From contig JAFGGN010000109.1 in assembly GCA_016930535.1 (NCBI GenBank), positions 1 to 44,289 on the forward strand: 44,289 nt of DNA. Direction: 5' to 3'. The notes beneath the pieces are model-generated. The model was not told the DNA's origin, ran no database searches, and saw nothing but the letters and a program-made list of their open reading frames with translations. Position numbers and translations under genes: made by a program. Each line of letters begins with the position of its first letter. Position 1 is the stretch's first letter. This document shows, piece after piece, positions 14,392 to 22,606 of this stretch. This DNA comes from a bacterium. GTDB taxonomy: Bacteria; Zhuqueibacterota; QNDG01; JAFGCO01.

Positions 14392-15513
14392 ATGTCAAAA
14401 GCACTTCGACTCAGGAATGAAATTGTGATCGATCATTCCCGTCTGAAAAAAGTAAAAGCGAAAATGCGATCCGTGAACGCGGCGTGCAATCCTGATCATG
14501 ATGCCACGAGGCCCCTGTTTACCTGGTTTCAGGACACGCCGGCGGGCAAGGAACTGTTCATCGCCTTGTATACACAGAAATGCGAATGGGCGAAATGCAG
14601 TTTCTGTGCCCTGCCGTCCGTATCCTCGCCCGGTCCGGTGAATTTTTTCGATGTGCTCCGTCAGGTCGATTATGCCTTCGATTCACTCGATTCCATTCAG
14701 ACCGGCGGGATCCGGCGTGTCTTTTTATCGAACAACGGCAGTATATTCAATACCCGGACCATGCCGGATTTTGTACTCGATCAGATCTGTGAAAATATTC
14801 ACATGAGATGTCCGCATCTGAAAATCATCGAATTTGAGACAAGGTTCGAATATGTGACAAGGACGCGTGTGCTTGACTTTATCCGTAAAATGAAAAACTG
14901 GCATGCACATTTTCTCTGTCAGGGCATCCGTCATGAGGACAAACCCGTCGCCATTCAGCTTTCCGCCGGCTATGAAACACAGGATCCGTTTTTGAGAAAC
15001 GACGTGTTGTGCAAAGGATACTCCGAATCGGATGTGCAGCAGAGCTATGAAGCGATTTCCCGTATCCGGAAAGAGACGGGAGCCGATATCCGTATCGACG
15101 AGAATGTGCTCTTGAAACCGGCCCCGGGCATGACGGCGGACGAAGCGATCAGGGAATGCTATCAGACCATTCTGCATATTTTCAGGCTGGGCAGTCTGTT
15201 CGAACTGCCCGTATCCGTCAGGCTGAACCCGACCTTCGTGGCCGTGGGATCCCTTCTGCATGAGAAGTTCATGCAGGGTGAATATACGCCGCCCGTACTG
15301 AACGATGTGATCCGGGTTCTCGGGATGGTCAGGGACGCGGGAATCGACATGCCCCTGTTTGTGGGACTCAACGAAGAAGCGCTGGATGTGCCGGACGGCA
15401 GTTTCAACCAGGGCTCGGATTCGGACAGGCATTTGATCCGGCGCCTGAAGCGGTGGAATGCAACACAGGATTTCAGCGTACTGGAGCCGGTGCCGTGTGA
15501 AGCAGTTCTGTGA
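14392..15513 (+). CDS. Radical SAM protein with CX4CX2C cluster motif (RaSEA/Elp3-like)
   Basis: 373 residues. C64, C69 and C72 in CEWAKCSFC should bind the 4Fe-4S cluster. The spacing CX4CX2C differs from the usual CX3CX2C and recalls the family that includes archaeal RaSEA (archaeosine biosynthesis) and Elp3-related proteins. Further family-like segments are RRVFLSNNGS, KIIEFETRFEYV, a glycine-containing IQLSAGYET strand and VRLNPTFVAVGSLL. There is no extra Cys-rich domain and no acetyltransferase domain. The reaction cannot be assigned: tRNA modification is the family-based guess. A purine-rich GGAGAAAAGGA site precedes the ATG. Neighbours on both sides are SAM-dependent methyltransferases. 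Confidence 0.82.
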   Translation: MSKALRLRNEIVIDHSRLKKVKAKMRSVNAACNPDHDATRPLFTWFQDTPAGKELFIALYTQKCEWAKCSFCALPSVSSPGPVNFFDVLRQVDYAFDSLDSIQTGGIRRVFLSNNGSIFNTRTMPDFVLDQICENIHMRCPHLKIIEFETRFEYVTRTRVLDFIRKMKNWHAHFLCQGIRHEDKPVAIQLSAGYETQDPFLRNDVLCKGYSESDVQQSYEAISRIRKETGADIRIDENVLLKPAPGMTADEAIRECYQTILHIFRLGSLFELPVSVRLNPTFVAVGSLLHEKFMQGEYTPPVLNDVIRVLGMVRDAGIDMPLFVGLNEEALDVPDGSFNQGSDSDRHLIRRLKRWNATQDFSVLEPVPCEAVL

Positions 15514-15584
15514 GCGGCCTGTCTGAAGTTGAATATGCTAAAAATTCATAGAAGATCCTTTATCAATTCAGATGAACAATTGAC

Positions 15585-16196
15585 ATGATCGATCTGAAAA
15601 ACTGGTACGACGGCCACCTGTACGCAAAATTCCTGGATCCCTCCGAAAAAACGCTGCGGTCCATGGTTGTCGAACGCATCGCTCCGGAAACAACGGTTCT
15701 GGATGCTGCATGCGGAACAGGTTCGCTGGTTTTTGAACTTGCGGAACGATGCGGACAGGTCACGGGCATCGATCTCTCGGCGAAAATGATACGGTACGCA
15801 GAACTGCAAAAAGAAAAGGACCGGATACAGAATGCCCGGTTTGTACAGGGCGACCTGGCCGGAATGTCCGAGCCGGAACAGCCGGGATTCGATTATGTGA
15901 CGGCCGTTCTTTTATTTCATGAGATCCCTTCCCCGATGCGCCCGGTTATTATGTCCCGCCTGAAAAAACAGGGCCGGACATTGATTCTGGCGGATTTCAG
16001 AGCACCGCTTCCGCTGAATGTGGACGGTTTGTTCAACAGGATCATCGAAATGAGCGGGGGACGGGAACATTACCGCATGCTCCGCTCATTTCTGCGTGAG
16101 GGCGGCCTTCCGGGTCTTGTTCAGATGTGCGGTTTGACCATTCGGGGAGCTGCATGTGATCGAACCGGGAATTTTATCGTTTTGGAAGTCCGGTGA
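15585..16196 (+). CDS. Class I SAM-dependent methyltransferase, UbiE-like
   Basis: 203 residues with motif I VLDAACGTGSLVFELAE, motif post-I VTGIDLS followed by MIRYAE, an ARFVQGDLA strand, and FDYVTAVLLFHEIP after strand 4, all as in small UbiE/COQ5-type methyltransferases. A later LILADFRAP strand matches the usual ADF(x)xP motif of that group, and a C-terminal strand closes the fold. The substrate is not readable. Ribosome site is weak. It lies 71 bases after the radical SAM gene and 52 bases before the antiporter gene. Confidence 0.88.
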   Translation: MIDLKNWYDGHLYAKFLDPSEKTLRSMVVERIAPETTVLDAACGTGSLVFELAERCGQVTGIDLSAKMIRYAELQKEKDRIQNARFVQGDLAGMSEPEQPGFDYVTAVLLFHEIPSPMRPVIMSRLKKQGRTLILADFRAPLPLNVDGLFNRIIEMSGGREHYRMLRSFLREGGLPGLVQMCGLTIRGAACDRTGNFIVLEVR

Positions 16197-16248
16197 AAAA
16201 ATGTTACATTAATTAAAACGGAACGATATTCGACGGGACGCGATTCAG

Positions 16249-17505
16249 ATGGGCGAAATAATCGACCGGTTTTCACATATCAGATATCTTCTGCATCACC
16301 ATCCCATGTTCACAATCGGCATCCTGCTCTGCGCGGGATATGTACTGGCCAAGATCGTCGCAAAATTCAAACTGCCCCATATCACAGGATTCATTATCGC
16401 GGGTCTGTTTTTTGGCAAAACGGTCAGCGGCGTGGTGTCACACGAGATGGGTGAATCCTTTACCATCGTCACCGAAGTGACTCTCGGCCTCATTGCGCTC
16501 ACCATCGGGGGCGAGTTTCACTGGGCCAAGCTCAGGCGTCTGGGCGGCCCGGTGATCGTGATTACGCTGGTCCAGATTGCCGTTACTTTTCTTATGGTGA
16601 CCCTGGGCCTCTGTATTTTCAGACTCGAATTTCCTTTTGCCCTGATGCTGGGTGTTATCGCATCGGCGACCGCTCCGGCCGCTACCGTGGCCATCGTGCA
16701 GTCCCTGCGCGCCAGAGGCAGGTTCGTGGATTATCTCTACGGCGTGGTGGCGCTGGACGATGCCGGGTGCGTGATTCTGTTCGGAATCGTGTTCGCATTT
16801 GTGGGCAGTATGCTGGGCGGAACCGGCGGTCCCGCCGCATTTGAGCCGTCCATGGTATTGTTTGCATTGAAGGAAGTCTTTTTATCCCTGGTATTGGGAA
16901 TCGCGGCCGGTTTCCTGATCCATTTCTCGGTAAGAAGGAACATGAACAATAATGAAATCCTGATTATTTCCGTTGGGATCATTTTTATCAGCACCGCTTT
17001 CGCCATCGTGACCCATCTGTCCCCGCTTTTGACCAACATGGCCTCGGGCAGTGTGATCATCAACATGTCCATACGAAATCACCGGATATTCAGAACCATT
17101 CAGCCCATTACGCCGCCCATCTATGCTCTTTTTTTTATTCTCGCGGGCACGGAACTGGATCCCCGTATCCTGCTGAGAAGTGATATTTTACTGCTGGGCA
17201 CGATTTATATCCTTTTCCGCGCCATCGGAAAGTACTTCGGCGTATATCTGGGATGCCGGCTGAGCCGTGCGCCGTCCCGTACCCGCAGATTTCTGGGATT
17301 CTGCATGCTCCCTCAGGCGGGAGTGGCCATCGGTCTCGTTCTTCTGATCGAGGCGTCGCCCATGACACAATCGCTTCCGGCCGATCAGCGGCTCCTTATC
17401 GGGGATATGGTCAATATTGTCCTTTTATCGGTATTTGTAAACGAACTGGTCGGGCCCCCGCTTTCAAAATATGCCATCATTCGGGGAAACGAGATGGAGG
17501 AATAA
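16249..17505 (+). CDS. CPA2-type cation:proton antiporter
   Basis: 418 residues, about 12 hydrophobic segments, no cytoplasmic KTN/TrkA domain. An early LPHITGFIIAGLFFG helix and the GVVALDDAGCVILFG segment with its paired Asp residues are the ion-binding hallmarks of Kef/NapA-type exchangers; an ATAPAATVAIVQS stretch precedes it, as in that family. It should exchange Na+ or K+ for H+ across the inner membrane. The stop is one base from the next start and the ribosome site of the next gene lies inside this one, so the two are tightly coupled. Confidence 0.93.
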   Translation: MGEIIDRFSHIRYLLHHHPMFTIGILLCAGYVLAKIVAKFKLPHITGFIIAGLFFGKTVSGVVSHEMGESFTIVTEVTLGLIALTIGGEFHWAKLRRLGGPVIVITLVQIAVTFLMVTLGLCIFRLEFPFALMLGVIASATAPAATVAIVQSLRARGRFVDYLYGVVALDDAGCVILFGIVFAFVGSMLGGTGGPAAFEPSMVLFALKEVFLSLVLGIAAGFLIHFSVRRNMNNNEILIISVGIIFISTAFAIVTHLSPLLTNMASGSVIINMSIRNHRIFRTIQPITPPIYALFFILAGTELDPRILLRSDILLLGTIYILFRAIGKYFGVYLGCRLSRAPSRTRRFLGFCMLPQAGVAIGLVLLIEASPMTQSLPADQRLLIGDMVNIVLLSVFVNELVGPPLSKYAIIRGNEMEE

Positions 17506-17506
17506 T

Positions 17507-18331
17507 ATGTTTCAGGAACTGATCAGGTATCAGTACTGTTTTCCGGACATCAAGGAATCGGGCAAAACGGAACTGCTTCGCAGGATGGCGGAGCTGGCCG
17601 CAAAATTTATTCAGAAGGAAGAAATCAAGGAAAATGTCATTTACAATGCCATCCTTGAACGTGAAAAACAGGGATCCACCGGATTTGGCAGAGGTGTGGC
17701 CATACCCCATGCCGGTCTGAAGGAGCTGAAGCATACGTATCTGTTTGTTTTTACTTCCAGGAAGGGCATTGACTTCGATGCCGTGGATCATAAAAAGGTA
17801 CAGTTGTTTTTTATGCTGATCGGTCCGGAGAATGCAGCGGACCGGCATATAAAAATTCTCGCCACTCTGGCCAGAATGCTGAACAGCCAGCCGCTGCTGA
17901 AAAGGGAACTCCTTCAATGCAATTCCGCCGGGTCCCTTTACGAGGTGTTCATCCGGAGTTACGACCGGCATGAAACGGATAAAAACAAATTGACTCGAAT
18001 GAAATTATTGACTATCATTCTGTATATGCAGGAATACCTGCATGATATTCTTCAGTTCCTCATCGAAGAGGGGGTGGAAGGCGCCACCATACTGGATTCC
18101 ACCGGTATGGCCGAGTATATTTCCAATATTCCCATCTTTATGAGTTTCGTGAATTTTCTGAATGAGGACAGATATCACAGCAAGACCATTATCGCTCTGA
18201 TCCCGGAGACGCGGGAACAGGCCATTGTGGAAGGGATAGAAATGATCGTGGGGAATCTTGATAAAATGGACGGCGCCATGATCATGATCCAGGATGTGTC
18301 TTTTTACAAGGGATCCATGAAAATGTACTGA
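17507..18331 (+). CDS. PTS EIIA (type 2)-like protein with extra C-terminal domain
   Basis: 274 residues from ATG 17507, set by GGAGG at 17496-17500. Residues ~1-150 match the fructose/mannitol/nitrogen EIIA fold: GSTGFGRGVAIPHA with the phosphorylatable His68, then GIDFDAVDHKKVQLFFMLIGP and ADRHIKILATLARML. Residues ~165-274 form a second domain beginning with MKLLTIILYMQEYLHDIL and containing VEGATILDSTGMAEYI, resembling a small regulatory alpha/beta (PII-like) fold; that reading is uncertain. Being wedged between an antiporter and a YqhA protein suggests it controls ion transport in response to PTS phosphorylation or a ligand, as EIIANtr does for K+ transport in enterobacteria. Confidence 0.88.
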   Translation: MFQELIRYQYCFPDIKESGKTELLRRMAELAAKFIQKEEIKENVIYNAILEREKQGSTGFGRGVAIPHAGLKELKHTYLFVFTSRKGIDFDAVDHKKVQLFFMLIGPENAADRHIKILATLARMLNSQPLLKRELLQCNSAGSLYEVFIRSYDRHETDKNKLTRMKLLTIILYMQEYLHDILQFLIEEGVEGATILDSTGMAEYISNIPIFMSFVNFLNEDRYHSKTIIALIPETREQAIVEGIEMIVGNLDKMDGAMIMIQDVSFYKGSMKMY

Positions 18332-18344
18332 GAAGGGAACAGCC

Positions 18345-18965
18345 ATGGCAGGAATGAAAAAAATCAGAAAAGTGAACGAATCCATACTCGAGCATATGCT
18401 GTGGAACTCACGCGTGATCATCCTTCTGGGTGTTTTCGGATTGATAGCCGGATCCACGGTCATGTTTATCATGGGTTTCCTGGATACAATTGCCCTGATC
18501 AAGAAATTTTTCGTGAATATCGCCCGTCACGGCATTCATTTCGATGCGATTTACGATTCCATCATCGTCAGTACGATCAAGATTGTGGATGACTTCCTGC
18601 TGGGCATCGTGCTTCTGATTTTCGGACTGGGAACCTATGATTTATTCATATCCCGGCTCGACCCTGCCGAGCAGCAGACGGATGTACGGCCGGACTGGCT
18701 GATTTTCAGTTCGATCGATGAATTGAAAAGTGTGCTCGGCAAGGTCATTCTGATGATTTTGATCATCAACCTGCTGAAGTACGCCCTTCATATCGATTAT
18801 CACAGTCCTTCGGATCTGATCTATCTGGGCGGCGCGATCGCACTGGTGGCGATCGCCTTGAAATTTTCGCATGGTCTGGATATTAATTTTTCTACACTGG
18901 CCAAACGGAGTAAGGCCGGCACGGGCCGGATCAATAGATTGAACAGCAAAGGAGACGATTCATGA
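18345..18965 (+). CDS. YqhA/UPF0114 family membrane protein
   Basis: 206 residues with four hydrophobic segments. The sequence from LWNSRVIILLGVFGLIAG through DDFLLGIVLLIFGLGTYDLF and LDPAEQ matches UPF0114 (YqhA), whose role is unknown. A basic C-terminal tail (KRSKAGTGR...) follows the last helix. AAGGG precedes the ATG 13 bases after the EIIA-like stop. The stop overlaps the next start codon in ATGA, so the genes are coupled. Its presence in an antiporter cluster suggests a link to ion homeostasis. Confidence 0.9.
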   Translation: MAGMKKIRKVNESILEHMLWNSRVIILLGVFGLIAGSTVMFIMGFLDTIALIKKFFVNIARHGIHFDAIYDSIIVSTIKIVDDFLLGIVLLIFGLGTYDLFISRLDPAEQQTDVRPDWLIFSSIDELKSVLGKVILMILIINLLKYALHIDYHSPSDLIYLGGAIALVAIALKFSHGLDINFSTLAKRSKAGTGRINRLNSKGDDS

Positions 18966-19453
18966 CTTTGTCGGACTGGGGAAATCTGGCGCTTGTCTGC
19001 CAGGCGATATTCTTTGTCGTCTCCTTATGGATCCTTCTTGTGGAGCTGAGAAACAATACCAATCAGGTCCGGTCATCTAACATTCATTCCCTGGTCGAAC
19101 TCATGACACCGATCATGCTCAGGACGATTGAAAACCGCGATCTCACTGAGCTTTGCCTGAAAGGGGCGAAGTCTCTCGAATCCCTGGATGACGTGGACAG
19201 GGAACGGTTTCTAAATATGCTGATATGGTGGCTCGTGATCTACGAGAATATTTACTATCAATGGAAAAACGGATACCTGAGAACCGAGAATTTTCAACCC
19301 TGGGCATCCTTCTTTCTGGAAATCCTGGGGCATTACAATATCTGCAAATACTGGGAACATTTTGAAAGCCAGTTCAATCCCGTTTTTATGGATTATGTTA
19401 AAAATGAATTCCGGTGTATATCGGGATCTCCGCCTGTGCACTCCGGGAACTGA
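18962..19453 (+). CDS. Small membrane-anchored protein of unknown function
   Basis: 163 residues. One N-terminal membrane helix (LALVCQAIFFVVSLWILL, about 9-26) is followed by VELRNNTNQVRSSNIHSL, a pattern common in poorly characterised bacterial membrane proteins, and then a helical cytoplasmic domain rich in Trp and Tyr. No catalytic motif is visible. The ATG overlaps the preceding stop by four bases, making it the fourth gene of the antiporter cluster. The 108 bases after it hold only the strong ribosome site of the next gene and no clear terminator. Confidence 0.8.
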   Translation: MTLSDWGNLALVCQAIFFVVSLWILLVELRNNTNQVRSSNIHSLVELMTPIMLRTIENRDLTELCLKGAKSLESLDDVDRERFLNMLIWWLVIYENIYYQWKNGYLRTENFQPWASFFLEILGHYNICKYWEHFESQFNPVFMDYVKNEFRCISGSPPVHSGN

Positions 19454-19561
19454 CGTGAAACATTTCGGTTTTTCCGCTTTTTTAGAGAAACAAATGCCCT
19501 GTTATATCGTAAAACAGACGGATTATTATCAATCGATCAATGGAACGGCAAAGGAGGTTTT

Positions 19562-21112
19562 ATGAAACCATCCATGACCAGAAGGGATTTTATGAAGAGG
19601 AGTTCGCAGACCATGATAGCAGCGGCGACGATTCCATATTTTCTGAAATCGGAACAGGCAAGGGCGTTTGCGGTTCCGGATCCCAACAACATGACCCTGA
19701 ATGATGTGTATGCCCATTTCGGCATCTCGGAAGGCCATATCAGGGATATCATGAGTGAAGCCCTGTCCCAGGGCGGCGATTATTGCGATGTGTTCTTTCA
19801 GCACAACATATACAATGTGATCGGGCTTGAAGACAAAGCCGTGAACCGGGCCTATACGGAAGTGGGGCTCGGTGTGGGAATCCGTGTGCTCAAAGGCGAT
19901 CAGACGGGGTATTCCTTTACCGAGGAACTGACTCCGAAAGCCATGAAACTCGCGGCCAAAACGGCCGCTGCCATTGCCAGCGAGGGAAAATCCATGCCTC
20001 CCCAGGCACTCAAACTGCACGAGACTCCGGATTATTATCCTATCGAAACACCCTGGGAACAGGTGGGGATCGATGAAAAAATCCCCTTTCTGCAGACCAT
20101 CAATGACAAGGTGTTCGCTCTGGATAAACGGATCATCAAATCCAATATCTATTTTATCAATGATTCGAGTACGATCCTGATTGCCACTTCGGACGGCCGT
20201 GTGGCCTATGACTATCAGCCGATGAGCAGGATCTACGTCTCATGTACGGCCGAACAGGACAATCAGCGTGAATCCAACAGCTTTGATCTTGCGGGCCGGC
20301 GGGGAATCGGATTTTACTCACCGGAAACCGTGGACCGTCTTGCATCGGAGGCTGTCCGGCGCACGGTTTCGCTGTTTGAGGCGATCAAGCCCGAGGCCGG
20401 CGAGATGCCGGTGGTTCTGGCTGCCGGAAGTTCGGGCATACTGCTTCATGAGGCCATCGGTCACGGTATGGAGGCTGATTTCAACCGGAAGAAAGTGTCC
20501 ATATTCAGTGATAAAATCGACAAACCCGTGGCCGAAAAATTTGTTTCGATCGTGGACGACGGGACCAATCCCTATATCCGGGGATCCCTGAATATCGATG
20601 ACGAGGCGAATGACACCGAGAAAACGTATCTGGTCGAAAACGGCATTCTCAGAAGTTATCTTCATGACCGGATCAGTGCGCAACACTACGGTGTGAAACC
20701 CACGGGCAACGGCCGCCGTGAATCCTTCCGTCATCCCGTGCAGCCCCGTATGCGCAACACCTATATGGAAAACGGGCCGCATACCATGGAAGAAATCATC
20801 GGCCATGTGGACAAGGGACTCTATGCCGAGACATTCACCAATGGGGAGGTGTATATCGGTGCAGGCGATTTCACATTTTATGTCAAGTCAGGCGCCCTGA
20901 TCGAGGGCGGTAAAATTACACGGCCGGTCAAGGATGTCAATATTATAGGCAATGGTCCTGAAGTGCTGAAAAATATTATCATGGTGGGTAACGACATGAA
21001 AATGGCGGAAGGCGGATGGACCTGCGGCAAGAACGGACAGGGAGTTCCGGTTTCAATGGGGCTGCCGACAGTGCTGGTATCCGGCATTACGGTCGGCGGA
21101 GTGAATGCCTGA
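19562..21112 (+). CDS. tldD: TldD metalloprotease subunit with Tat signal
   Basis: 516 residues. The N-terminus TRRDFMKRSS followed by a hydrophobic, Ala-rich stretch is a twin-arginine signal, so export to the periplasm is expected; E. coli TldD is cytoplasmic and has none. The zinc site HEAIGHGMEAD is near residue 297, and the downstream WTCGKNGQGVPVSMGLPT segment carries the conserved Cys ligand. TldD pairs with TldE to cleave unfolded peptides such as antitoxin CcdA and microcin B17 precursor. AAGGAGG five bases before ATG is one of the strongest ribosome sites here. The tldE gene follows after 25 bases. Confidence 0.93.
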   Translation: MKPSMTRRDFMKRSSQTMIAAATIPYFLKSEQARAFAVPDPNNMTLNDVYAHFGISEGHIRDIMSEALSQGGDYCDVFFQHNIYNVIGLEDKAVNRAYTEVGLGVGIRVLKGDQTGYSFTEELTPKAMKLAAKTAAAIASEGKSMPPQALKLHETPDYYPIETPWEQVGIDEKIPFLQTINDKVFALDKRIIKSNIYFINDSSTILIATSDGRVAYDYQPMSRIYVSCTAEQDNQRESNSFDLAGRRGIGFYSPETVDRLASEAVRRTVSLFEAIKPEAGEMPVVLAAGSSGILLHEAIGHGMEADFNRKKVSIFSDKIDKPVAEKFVSIVDDGTNPYIRGSLNIDDEANDTEKTYLVENGILRSYLHDRISAQHYGVKPTGNGRRESFRHPVQPRMRNTYMENGPHTMEEIIGHVDKGLYAETFTNGEVYIGAGDFTFYVKSGALIEGGKITRPVKDVNIIGNGPEVLKNIIMVGNDMKMAEGGWTCGKNGQGVPVSMGLPTVLVSGITVGGVNA

Positions 21113-21137
21113 GATCCGAATATAAAAGGAGAAATTC

Positions 21138-22460
21138 ATGAAGTCCAAAGATAGATTCAATCTGGCCCAGTGGGTCATGGAAACCGCGAAGAAATGCGGC
21201 GCCAGCGAGGCTGCCGTCTCATTGAACAACCGGCGCGAAATCGAAATCGAATACAGGGACAAACAGCTGGACAAGGTCAAGGAATCCGTGGAAAATTCCC
21301 TGAATCTGGATATTTATGCCGATCAGAAGTATTCGAGCCATACCACCTGCGATCTCAGAAAAGAAACCCTGAAATCGTTTATCGATGAGGCGGTGCGCAG
21401 TACACGGTATTTGAGCAAGGATGAATTCAGAACACTTCCGGATCCGGCACTGTATCCCAAAAATCTGGAGCGGGATCTGAAAATCCGCGACAGCGTCTAT
21501 GAATCCGTCGATTCGAAAAAACGGGTGGCGCTGACAGCCGAGATCGAAAGTGCAGCCATGAAGCAGAGCGATAAAATTATTTCCACGACCTCGAGCTATG
21601 TGGATATGATCAATCATCAGATCAGGATGCACAGCAACGGTTTTCAGGGGGAAGTCGCAGCCACGCTTTTCGGTATGGGGGCTGAGGTGACTGTGGATGA
21701 CGGCCAGGGGGGACGGCCCGAGGATTACTTCTACGCCCGGACACGCTATTTTTCGGATCTCCCGTCCGCCGGGCAAATCGGGGAGTGGGCGGCCCAGCGG
21801 GCATTGAGAAAAATCGGTCAGGATAAGATCGAATCGGGCAAGTATACCATGCTGGTGGAAAACCGGGCGGGATCGCGCCTGATCGGCATGATGCGGGGAC
21901 CGATAACGGCGCGTGCGCTTCAGCAGAAGCAGTCCTATCTCGAAGGCATGCTGGATAAGCCGGTTGCATCCGAAAAACTGACCGTCATCGATGATCCCGG
22001 ACTGGAAAGAGGATTGGGATCACGGCTTTTTGACGGGGAAGGCATCGCATCGAATTATCGTGTGATTATCGATAAAGGTGTACTTAAAACCTACCTGATC
22101 GATAATTATTACGGCCGGAAACTGGGCATGGCACCCAACTCGGGTTCCGTTTCCAATCTGGTTTTCGAGTACGGCGACAAGTCTCAGGAGGAACTGATCA
22201 GGGATATTGAAAAAGGCATACTGATTACGGGTTTCATCGGGGGCAATTCCAATTCAACGACCGGTGATTTCTCGTTCGGAATCATGGGCATGCTCATCGA
22301 AAACGGAGCGGTTGTCAAACCCGTGAACGAGATGAATATTTCAGGGAATGCCAAGGAATTCTGGAAGCAGCTCACGGCAGTGGGCAACGATCCGTATCCC
22401 TATTCATCCCAGAAACTTCCCAGCCTTGTATTTGAGGATGTCAATTTCAGCGGATTATAA
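21138..22460 (+). CDS. tldE: TldE/PmbA-family partner subunit
   Basis: 440 residues of the TldE/PmbA family: an N-terminal alpha/beta lobe (ALVSLNNRREIEIEY-type start), then a C-terminal barrel with ...VENRAGSRLIGMM..., LGSRLFDGEGIASN, GNSNSTTGDFSFGIMG and AVGNDPYPYSS near the end. As usual for TldE, the HExxxH zinc site of TldD is absent. AAAGGAG precedes the ATG. No signal peptide is visible, although its partner has a Tat signal; Tat can carry folded complexes, so hitch-hiking is possible. An intrinsic terminator follows. Confidence 0.92.
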   Translation: MKSKDRFNLAQWVMETAKKCGASEAAVSLNNRREIEIEYRDKQLDKVKESVENSLNLDIYADQKYSSHTTCDLRKETLKSFIDEAVRSTRYLSKDEFRTLPDPALYPKNLERDLKIRDSVYESVDSKKRVALTAEIESAAMKQSDKIISTTSSYVDMINHQIRMHSNGFQGEVAATLFGMGAEVTVDDGQGGRPEDYFYARTRYFSDLPSAGQIGEWAAQRALRKIGQDKIESGKYTMLVENRAGSRLIGMMRGPITARALQQKQSYLEGMLDKPVASEKLTVIDDPGLERGLGSRLFDGEGIASNYRVIIDKGVLKTYLIDNYYGRKLGMAPNSGSVSNLVFEYGDKSQEELIRDIEKGILITGFIGGNSNSTTGDFSFGIMGMLIENGAVVKPVNEMNISGNAKEFWKQLTAVGNDPYPYSSQKLPSLVFEDVNFSGL

Positions 22461-22490
22461 GAAATATAATCGCTCGGAGACGGGCAACTG

Positions 22491-22524
22491 GGGCGGACCG
22501 GTTGATGCGGGCCGCCCTTTTTTT
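22491..22524 (+). terminator. Intrinsic terminator after tldE
   Basis: GGGCGG pairs with CCGCCC, extended by CC/GG pairs across one mismatch, around a GGTTGATGC loop, and is followed directly by seven Ts. It ends the tldD-tldE transcript and argues against translation of the TonB receptor starting upstream of it. Confidence 0.85.
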
Positions 22525-22606
22525 ATTGCAATTTGAGTCTGTTTTTCTTAAACTGTTCAGGGGCAGCCGGATCAGGATTTACTGTGATAAAACAGGAAGC
22601 AGGATA

